Notes under the pieces: generated by a model
The model's database searches: none
What the model saw: the letters and a program-made list of their open reading frames with translations, nothing else
Told to the model about the DNA's origin: nothing
Position numbers and translations under genes: made by a program
NCBI GenBank assembly: GCA_047967505.1
Contig: CM106541.1
Direction: 5' to 3' (one strand)
From: Dipteris shenzhenensis
Lineage: Eukaryota; Polypodiophyta; Polypodiopsida; Gleicheniales
DNA: 64,000 nt
Part shown: piece after piece, positions 55,078 through 64,000 of the stretch
How the letters are laid out: every line of letters begins with the position of its first letter
Numbering within the stretch: position 1 is the stretch's first letter

Positions 55078-55884
55078 ATGGCATCCTCTTCCATGTCTGA
55101 AAAGGAGTTTTTTAGCATTAAAAAGTTTGATGGGACAAACTTTTCTTTATGGAAAGGACAGATAAGGGATGTGCTTATTCAAAAGAAGTAGATTAAACCC
55201 TTGGCAGGGATTGAAGCTAAGCCTGCAAATATGTCTCAGGATGATTAGAATGAGTTGGATGCATTAGCAAAGTCTACTATTAGACTTCATCTTGCAGAGT
55301 CAGTTTATTTCACAGTAGTAAATGAGCAGACTATGGAAGATTTGTGGAAGAAATTGTGTGCCATTTATGAGAGGGAAACTGCCTCTAATAAAGTTTACCT
55401 CATGAAGAGGTTGTTTGAGCTGCAGATGAAGGAAGGGGTCTCCATTGCTTCTCACTTGAATGAATTCAATATTATTTTCAGCCAGTTTCAGGCTCAGAAG
55501 ATGAATTTTGATGCGGAGACTAAGGCAATATTTCTCTTATGTTCATCCTCATGGGATACCTTTTATACAGTTGTCAGTAACTCTGCACCTGGTGGAGTAC
55601 TAAAATTTGATGATGTTGTGGGTAGCTTGTTGGCCGAGGAGATTAGACAGAAGTATATGGACGGCAACAAGCAGGATGCAGCCTTAAATGTGCAAAGGGG
55701 CAGATCACAGTTCAGGAGGAAGTCCCAAGAAAGAGGGAAGTCTCGTAGCAAATCTAGGGCACGGAACATTGAGTGTTACAACTGTGGCAAGAAGGGCCAT
55801 ATGAAAAAGAATTGCTACAAGCTGAAAAGAGAGCAAAACGATAAGAAAAAGAATGCAAATTGGGGTACAAATCAAAAGGAATAG
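55078..55884 (+). pseudogene. Copia-4 gag
   Basis: ATG 55078: MASSSMSEKEFFSIKKFDGT, NFSLWKGQIRDVLIQKK-stop-IKP (TAG 55189), QDD-stop-NELD (TAG 55246), then open to 55884: ALAKSTIRLHLAESVYF, MEDLWKKLCAIYERETASNK, FELQMKEGVSIASHLNEF, FSQFQAQK and the intact knuckle CYNCGKKGHMKKNC. Both early TAGs replace residues that are Trp in this gag type. Confidence 0.93.
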
Positions 55885-55908
55885 AGTCCAAGGGAGGACA
55901 AAGGAAAA

Positions 55909-56290
55909 GTGAAGATCGAGGAGATCAATGCAGTCACACATGATAGTGACAATGACGTTCTCTTCATGTATAGTTTATCTACAGAGTTGCTTACCACTTC
56001 AGACGATGCATATTCCCAAGATTGGATTTTTGATTCTGGTGCTAATTCATTCCATGTTACTCCCCATAGGGAATGGTTCTCCACTTATGACAGTGGAAAG
56101 ACACGTTATGTGCATCTTGGAAATGACTATGCATGTGACATAGTCATAGCAGGTGACATAAAGTTTTCTTTTGCAAATGGGTCTGCATTTATATTGAAAC
56201 ATGTGAGACATGTGCCTAAGTTGACCAAGAGTCTTATTTCAGTGGGTCAGCTAGATGATGCTGGTTTGCACACCACTTTTGGCTTTTAGT
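55909..56290 (+). pseudogene. Copia-4 protease
   Basis: DWIFDSGANSFHVTPHREWF carries the Asp-Ser-Gly site (an extra Asn interrupts the usual GAS). Then FANGSAFILKHVRHVPKLTK and SVGQLDDAG. It ends in TTFGF followed by TAG, where Copia-2 continues GNWKIQKG. A frameshift follows. Confidence 0.9.
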
Positions 56291-56311
56291 TAGAAAATTC
56301 AGAAGGGCTCT

Positions 56312-57240
56312 ATGCTTTTGGCCAGGGGTGCCAAGTGTGGGACTTTGTATCCCTTACATGTATCAGGGGTATTTGATCATGTTGTTGTAATAACCGAGCA
56401 GCCAAGCGCTTCTTTGTGGCATTGCAGGTTGGGGCACATGAGCCAGAATGGAATGAAACTCTTATGCCGTTTGGGTTATGTACCGCATTTGAGTTTCTTT
56501 GATTTTGAATTTTGTGCACACTGTCTCTATGGGAAGCAGACTAAATCAGCCCATAAAAGAAGGGGAAAGAAAAGAGTTTGAAAAGCTTGATTTGGTGCAT
56601 TCAGACGTATGTGGTCCCATGCCTACATGGTCATTAGGCGGGGCTGAATACTATGTGACATTCATTGATGATGCAACTAGGAAAGTGTGGGCTTATGCTA
56701 TAGCTCGGAAGAGTTATGTGTTCCAGGTATTTCAGAAATGGCTGGCCTTGGTTGAGAATCAGTCAGGTAGAATGCTTAAATGCCTACGGGCTGACAATGG
56801 TGGAGAGTATCTCTCTCATGACTTTCAGCATTTCTGTGATACACGTGGGATTAAGAGGGAGCTCACATCCCCTCGTACTCCAGAACAAAATCCAGTTGCA
56901 GAAAAGATGAATCGTACCATTCAAGAAAGGTTGCAGTGCATGCTTTCCAATGCAAGTCTTTCTGACGACTAGTAAGAGTTTGGATGGTGGTATTCCTGAA
57001 GAGGAATGGAGTGGCAAGAAGCCCTCTTACTCTCAATAGATCACCTAGTAAGAGTTTGGATGGTGGTATTTCTGAAGAGGAATGGAGTGACAAGAAGCCC
57101 TCTTACTCTCATTTGCATATATTTGGGTGTGAGGCATATGCACATGTGCCAAAAGAGCTTCGAAAGAAGCTAGATCATAAGTCTAGGAAATGCATCTTTC
57201 TAGGTTATCTTGAAAGTGGAGAGATGGGCTATCATCTCTA
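56312..57240 (+). pseudogene. Copia-4 integrase with 76-bp internal tandem duplication
   Basis: GAG-pre-integrase LWHCRLGHMSQNGMKLLC and CAHCLYGKQTKSAHKRR. A one-base insertion shifts the frame to EFEKLDLVHSDVCGPMPTWS. Catalytic residues lie in DVCGP, RADNGGEYL and NPVAEKMNRT (Asp, Asp, Glu). After SLSDD a deletion removes the GFWAEAM block, and the SKSLDGGI(P/S)EEEWS segment appears twice (from about 56971 and 57047). It ends KKLDHKSRKCIFLGY. Confidence 0.93.
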
Positions 57241-57298
57241 AGATCCAAAAGCAAAGACGATCATACGCAGCCATGATGTAGTCTTCAATGAGAAGAAT

Positions 57299-58173
57299 AT
57301 GCATAAGGCACCCATGAGGGATGTGGAAATGAGGAGAATCACTTTCCAGGACGTGAATCCACCTCCATATGTTGATAGACAGCAAGCTGTCCATGCACCA
57401 AATGTGCAAGAAATGGTACCATCAAGTACTCCCACAGGTATACAATCAGGGGTAGATGGTGGATCATCTATTGGTGAAAATTATGAGCCAAATGTGGCTG
57501 ATATGCAGGTGGGACAACAAGTTGAAATGCCCTTTAGAAGATCATCTAGAGTGTCTAGACCGCCTGATAGGTTTGTTCCAGGGGTAGACTATGTGATGCT
57601 TACTGATTGCGGGGAGCCTTCTTGCTACAGAGAGGCTATGATGTGCGAGGATCAATGCAAGTGGGATTATGCTATGCAATCAGAGATGAGTTCACTTATG
57701 AAGAATAAGACTTGGGACTTGGTTTCTTTGCCACATGGAAAGAAAGCATTGCCATGTAAATGGGTCTACAAGATGAAGGTCACAGGTGATGATGTGCCTA
57801 GGTACAAGGCCCGTTTGGTTGCTAAAGGGTTCAAGCAAGAGAAGGGTGTGGACTTTGATGAGATATTCTCTCTGGTTGTGAATATGACGACACTTAGATG
57901 CATGCTTGGACTAGTGGCAGCAGAGGATATGGAGCTTATGCAGATGGATGTCAAGACAACTTTCTTGCATGGGGATTTTTATGAGGAAATTTACATGGTG
58001 CAGCCGGAAGGCTTTGAAGAAAAGGGCAAAGAGCATTTAGTTTGCAAGCTAAAGAAGAGTCTCTATGGTCTTAAGCAAGCACCTAGAGAATGGTATCAGA
58101 AGTTTGATGCTTTCATTCAGTCCCAAGGTTTTAGAAGGAGTGAAATTGATCACTGCCTCTACACTAAAAGGGC
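57299..58173 (+). pseudogene. Copia-4 linker and 5' half of reverse transcriptase
   Basis: Open for 291 codons: VEMRRITFQDVNPPPY, FRRSSRVSRPPDRFV, KTWDLVSLPHGKKALPCKW, LVAKGFKQEKGVDFDEIFS, DVKTTFLHGDFYEEIYMV and KSLYGLKQAPREWYQKF, ending in DHCLYTKR. The sequence after 58173 is not Copia. Confidence 0.95.
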
Positions 58174-58189
58174 TGCCGTGGCAATCCAT

Positions 58190-58400
58190 CTGCTTCAAAA
58201 AGCTACAAGATGGGGAAGCTTACCCACCTCATCTGCGAGATCATAAATGAGCTTGGAATCTTTGCCATACTTGGACATGAGGTACTCAAGAAGCTTGAAG
58301 ATGGGGGTATCGATGGAGACAACACCATGGCGTTTGAAGATGGAAGTGAGGCATTGGAAGAGGTGGTCGAGGAGGTCCATGTTGAGAGGCAAGAGGTCAT
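58190..58400 (-). pseudogene. Captured histidyl-tRNA synthetase fragment
   Basis: The - strand reads [20 protein letters not shown] then [20 protein letters not shown] then [18 protein letters not shown]. This closely matches the N-terminal catalytic segment of histidyl-tRNA synthetase (KRHGAxxLDTPVFEL...[18 protein letters not shown]). The final QGGE is altered (EVGK). Only about 65 residues are present: one side abuts Copia-4 RT, the other dissolves into GA-rich DNA. A host gene fragment captured during rearrangement; not functional. Confidence 0.8.
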
Positions 58401-58419
58401 GGAAGTCCCTAAGAGGGGG

Positions 58420-58770
58420 GATGGAGGGGGGGGCATCCTAATGGCCGCCAGGACAGGAGGGAGGGGAGGCGAGGGAGAGAGAGAGGGGAGGGGAGGGAAG
58501 GGAGAGAGAAATGGAGAGGAGGGAGGGGAGAGGAGGGAGCGGAAGGAGAGAGAGGGAAGAGGAGGGAGGGGAGGGAGAGAGAGAGAGAGAGAGGGAGGAG
58601 AGAGGAGGGAGCGAAAGGAGAGAGAGGGGAGAGGAGGGAGGGGAGGGAGAGAGAGAGTGAGGGGAGGGAGAGAGAAAGTGAGAGAGAGAGTGAGGGGGGA
58701 AGGTATTGGAGCGAGAGAGAGAGTGAGGGAGAGAGAAAGTGAGGGAGTAGAGGGAGAGAGGTCAAATTCT
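58420..58770. repeat. GA-rich low-complexity tract
   Basis: GGGAGGGGAGAGAGG-type sequence. The long + frame (Gly/Glu/Arg only) is a repeat artefact. Confidence 0.95.
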
Positions 58771-58799
58771 TACAAGATCGACAAATAAGATTTGACTTA

Positions 58800-59240
58800 G
58801 GAAAAGAATGAAAGGGACTTACGAGAAGAAAGTATCAAGAAGAATGTTGAACACAAATTTGAATTCTTACAACTAAGAGTAGAACTATCACGAGCTCTTC
58901 AACACAAATTTGAATTCTTACAACTAAAAGTAGAACTATCACGAGCAAGAGCGACATAAGATTCTTGCTCAAATAAGATTTGACTTACTATCACGAGCAA
59001 GAGCGACAAATAAGATTTGACTTACTATCACGAGCAAGAGCAAGAGCGATAAATAAGATTTAAATTACTATCATGAGCAAGAGCGACAACTAAGATTTGA
59101 CTTACGAGAATAATGAAAGGGACTTACGAGAAGAAAGTATCAAGAAGAATGTTGAACACAAATTTGAATTCAAAAGGAACATACGAGAAGAAAGTATAAG
59201 AAGAATGTTAAACACAATTTTGAATTCAAATTTATAATGA
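58800..59240. repeat. Short dispersed repeats (ATCACGAGCAAGAGCGAC; AAGAATGTTGAACACAAATT)
   Basis: ATCACGAGCAAGAGCGAC with AAATAAGATTTGACTTACT recurs four to five times at about 38-50-bp spacing (58930-59105). A separate ~60-bp word (GGGACTTACGAGAAGAAAGT onward) occurs at about 58817 and 59120, with a shorter copy at 59180. Confidence 0.9.
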
Positions 59241-59302
59241 ATTCAAATTTCCCTCTCTTTTTTAAAAATTCAAATTTATGCGTGGGAGGAGTGGGCTAGT
59301 TT

Positions 59303-59420
59303 TTCTTATATATACTCTTCTTTCCATTCATTCATTCTCATTCTCTCCTCATTTCATTGAAGCAACCAAGAGCGGAAGAGAAAGGATAAGCAGAGCCTTA
59401 CTTTTTTCACTTTTTCCAGG
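59303..59420 (+). promoter_or_regulatory. Candidate TATA promoter with spliced leader
   Basis: CTTATATATACTC is followed about 30 bp later by a CT-rich start region and then a purine-rich leader that ends in CCAG|GTACTTGC, a plausible 5' splice site near 59418. No coding sequence follows within the window's GA tract, so this may be a promoter trapped by repeat expansion. Confidence 0.35.
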
Positions 59421-59635
59421 TACTTGCATTCTTTTTCATTCGTCTTGTAATTCTTTTTCTTTACTTACAATTCTTTTTCAATTAGTTTCTTATTAAAGTT
59501 TTTGAGTTCTATTTCTTAAAATTCATCTTGTAATTCTTTTTCTTTACTTATAATTCTTTTTCAATTAGTTTATTGTTAAAGTTTTTGAGTTCTATTTGAA
59601 TTAATTTCTTATTGAAATTTGTGTTCTAAATTTGA

Positions 59636-61630
<1,995 letters not shown>

Positions 61631-62224
61631 AATAGAGAGTTTTATATATTTACATGTTTTATATTATACTTTTAAAAATTTATAAAAGAGTGAATTTATG
61701 GTTTGTTTTGAAGGTGAGATAATATTTTTATATATATTCATCTTTTAACTTGAAAAATGTTAACTTTTCTTTAGATACTTGTTCTTCATTTCTCTCACAT
61801 GCAGGTTTAGCCTCTACATCAAAACCCCTTCTTTTGCATATTTAAGCCTCTTAAACCCCAGCACATTAAAATGAACACAGAAAAAGAAATTATTTATTGC
61901 TTTTCTTCGCTTCGACGGTTGGTTTAGCATAGTTTAGCATAGATTTGATTGCCTTAGAGGAGAGACAATTCTCCAAGTTGCCAATCGAAGCCATGCTCAA
62001 ATTTTTCTAACTAGTTCCTAATCGTTGTCAGTCCCTTCACTCACATGCGGTTTCACACTCATAACATGCTATTAAATAAGACCTTTTACCATTTACCAAG
62101 AAGTTTATCAGTGGGCAGATTGCATGAGCAGATATCAGTGGACAGATTACATGTCATAGGACATATTGGAGCTTGATGATTATTGGTCATTTTTATTGCA
62201 TTTGTATAAATATTTAAGCTCATT
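61631..62224. other. AT-rich region, no recognised feature
   Basis: No gene. It lies between the GA tract and the repeats upstream of the second gene copy. Confidence 0.5.
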
Positions 62225-62700
62225 TATTGTCATAAAAAACCTTGTAAAGCCTTCTATGCTATTTTTTACATTTATTGTCATATGAAGCGCCTTGTAATAA
62301 ACCTAACCATCCTAACCATTCACTATTTAATGAGTATCAATGGGCTGCATAAGTGGATATCATGTGGGCTGCATAAGTGGATATCAGTGGAATAGTTTTT
62401 AGTGGGTAGATTGCATCAGTTGGATATCAGTGCACAAATATCAATGGATGGACAGATTACATGTCATCACAAAGATTGAAGCTTTATGACTAGAGGGAAA
62501 ATCAATGGATGGACAGATTACATGTCTTCACGAAGATTGAAGCTTTATCACTAGAGGACATTTTATTTCATTGTAAAGCTTTATTGGCTAATTTTTTTAA
62601 ATTTGTACAAATATTTAAGCCTTGTAAAGACTTCTAGGCTATTTCCCACATTTATTTCCATGTGAAGCCTTGTAAAGCCTTTTGGGCTATTTCCCACATT
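62225..62700. repeat. Upstream repeats of the second gene copy
   Basis: Contains several versions of CCTTGTAAAGCCTTNTNGGC (the 101-192 repeat), a 26-bp duplication (GGGCTGCATAAGTGGATATC, about 62340-62390), and a 61-bp duplication (ATGGATGGACAGATTACATG, 62444 and 62505). Confidence 0.85.
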
Positions 62701-62774
62701 TATTGTATCAAGCATTGTATATTGTACTTTACTTGTATGTATCTAAATTCTTCATTATCTTTTCTTGTAGGATT

Positions 62775-64000
62775 ATGGAGCAATCAACTAATGTGGGGGC
62801 TGTCCTAAATGACTCTAAGATCAGAGCATGGGTCTCTGATGTCACTTTGAATTTGAAAGGAAAGGAATATAGCCCCAATGGCTTTAGTAGGTGGACTCGA
62901 TATCACATGGGCAGAAGAGCTTGGTTTCTTCATCAAAAGGAAAAGAGAATCTTTCTACTTATGTCAAAAAGGGAGTTCAATGATGTTGAAGATCCATGGG
63001 ATGCTACTTTCTTCAAAAAAGATATGACTTCAAGCCTTGTAGTAGGCATAATGATAGAGCCAAAAGAGACTTTTATGGATATTTTTACAAAGAGTTCAGA
63101 TCCTGAAGTTGGCGGTCTTCATTTTGTTGTGTCAAGGAGAGACTCAAAGACCTTTGTGATGCCTCCTCCTCAACCATCAAAGTTTCCAGAGCTGCAAAGT
63201 GCATTATAGGCTCTTGCATATACTTAGGAGCAATTTCCTAGTGTGGTGGCAAAAAGGGTGCATGCAAAGATAATGTTTGAGTACTTTCAGGATGCACAAT
63301 ATGCTCCTCATATTCAAGGATCTTCACATGAAGGAGATCAAAAAGCTCAAACTTCGATACAGGGACAAGAAGAACACGCACACTGTCACAACATGTAGAA
63401 CATGAGCGCAAACTTCTAGAGCAAGAAATGGTGGATGTAACTAAGGATGGTGAAACACAAGCCTTGAGTGCACGGGAATTAAAAAAAATTGAAGAAGATC
63501 AAGGTCGATCCACTGCAATTATGCTAGAAGCTCTTGCTAGCAAACCACGACGTGAAATGCAAAAAAGGCTAGTACTGCAAGAGCCATGGTTCCAAGCAGT
63601 AAAAAAAGGCATCGTCCCTAGAGAGAGATAATGTGGATGAAAAACGGTTAAAAGAAGAGAAAGATGAAGAAGACTCAGAACCCGAGGCTGAAGATGATCA
63701 GGATGAACTCACATCAATCAAAAATCTTGTTCTGCATTTTAATGAAGCAGTTACAGATGATGATGTGGGATATATCTGGGGTCAAAGGACGTGGTTTGTG
63801 AATGCAAAAGATGTGAAAGCTACAGCTGTCTTTACTAATAGCCGAAGCCTTGATATATCCTATGCACTGCAAATATACGAGGCTTTGAGAGATGGTAAGA
63901 AACCTGTGGCAAGCAATGTGGTCCTGCGCCCAATAATGTTTTGTCCAATCAAAAATAGTTTTCTAGATCAAATAACATTTACAGGGCCTACAGATTTCGA
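62775..64000 (+). pseudogene. Second copy of the unassigned large gene (5' part, runs off window)
   Basis: A splice acceptor (TTTTCTTGTAG) at 62770 precedes ATG 62775. The protein MEQSTNVGAVLNDSKIRAWV ... RRAWFLHQKEKRIFLLMSKR ... FVMPPPQPSKFPELQSAL matches the start of the gene at 322, block for block. Two TAGs follow: LQSAL-stop-ALAYT and YT-stop-EQFP. The second aligns with Trp of HVWEEFP in the first copy. Later, a one-base gain in a poly-A run (63560s) shifts the frame. Past it the conserved blocks resume: NEAVTDDDVGYIWGQRT, VFTNSRSLDISYA, DGKKPVASNVVLRP. Identity looks about 50%, so the copies are old relatives, not a recent duplication. The C-terminal part lies outside the window. Confidence 0.65.

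Larger units (their letters stand above)
53453..58173 (+). mobile_element. Copia-4: 3'-truncated Ty1/Copia retrotransposon
   Basis: Order: LTR, primer site, 1.45-kb leader, gag, protease, integrase, RT up to DHCLYTKR. It is cut at about 58173, just before the YVDD block, by the histidyl-tRNA synthetase fragment. It complements Copia-2, which keeps the 3' part; the two lie about 8 kb apart in opposite orientation. Confidence 0.95.

Noticed and set aside
58210-58788. 192-codon frame of Gly/Glu/Arg
   Set aside because: Mostly a (GA)n translation; only its first part overlaps the antisense histidyl-tRNA synthetase fragment.

Overview
The window looks like nuclear DNA of a streptophyte plant, probably a land plant outside the well-studied crops. 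The evidence is degenerate TTTAGGG-type telomere-like repeats, GT-AG introns, plant-style Ty1/Copia retrotransposons primed by initiator tRNA-Met, En/Spm (CACTA) transposons, and large amounts of simple repeat. I see no rRNA, tRNA, CRISPR array or bacterial operon. Almost everything is mobile or repetitive and most coding regions are broken, so most calls are pseudogenes or fragments. The species cannot be fixed from the sequence.

Layout. (1) 1-6.2 kb: a large multi-exon gene I cannot assign. It has a novel N-terminal region, a long region ending in a possible methyltransferase-like fold, an acidic linker, and two tandem Ulp1/C48-like protease domains with identical exon structure. A paralogue starts at 62.8 kb in the same orientation and leaves the window. 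(2) 6.2-8.2 kb: a duplicated TATA-containing promoter-like segment, a small coiled-coil gene and hairpin repeats. (3) 8.4-12 kb: an internally inverted Copia fragment with one LTR, abutting a decayed CACTA TNP2 transposase. (4) 12.9-15.7 kb: a decayed protein-kinase-like gene and two unrecognised ORFs. (5) 16.3-40.4 kb: a nested block. Two copies of an unusual DDE-type transposase gene point inward from the ends (left +, right -). Inside them lie two inverted arrays of one ~195-bp satellite with telomere-like modules. Between those are an En/Spm TNP2 gene half, GCATAAGC-rich hairpin arrays, and a TNPA-like gene carried on a ~2.23-kb tandem duplication that includes a CACTA terminus. (6) 40.7-58.2 kb: a gag fragment with zinc knuckles and four further Copia pieces. 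Two of these (Copia-2, - strand; Copia-4, + strand) belong to one family with a ~170-bp LTR. (7) 58.2-58.4 kb: a captured histidyl-tRNA synthetase fragment. (8) 58.4-61.6 kb: GA-rich DNA containing a repeated hairpin with partly compensated stems. (9) 61.6-64 kb: the upstream repeats and start of the second copy of the unassigned gene.

The best candidate for something undescribed is the gene family at both window ends. Its two protease domains have complementary defects: the first keeps the Cys but has lost the His, the second keeps the His but has Ser for Cys. The second candidate is the inverted DDE-transposase/satellite structure.
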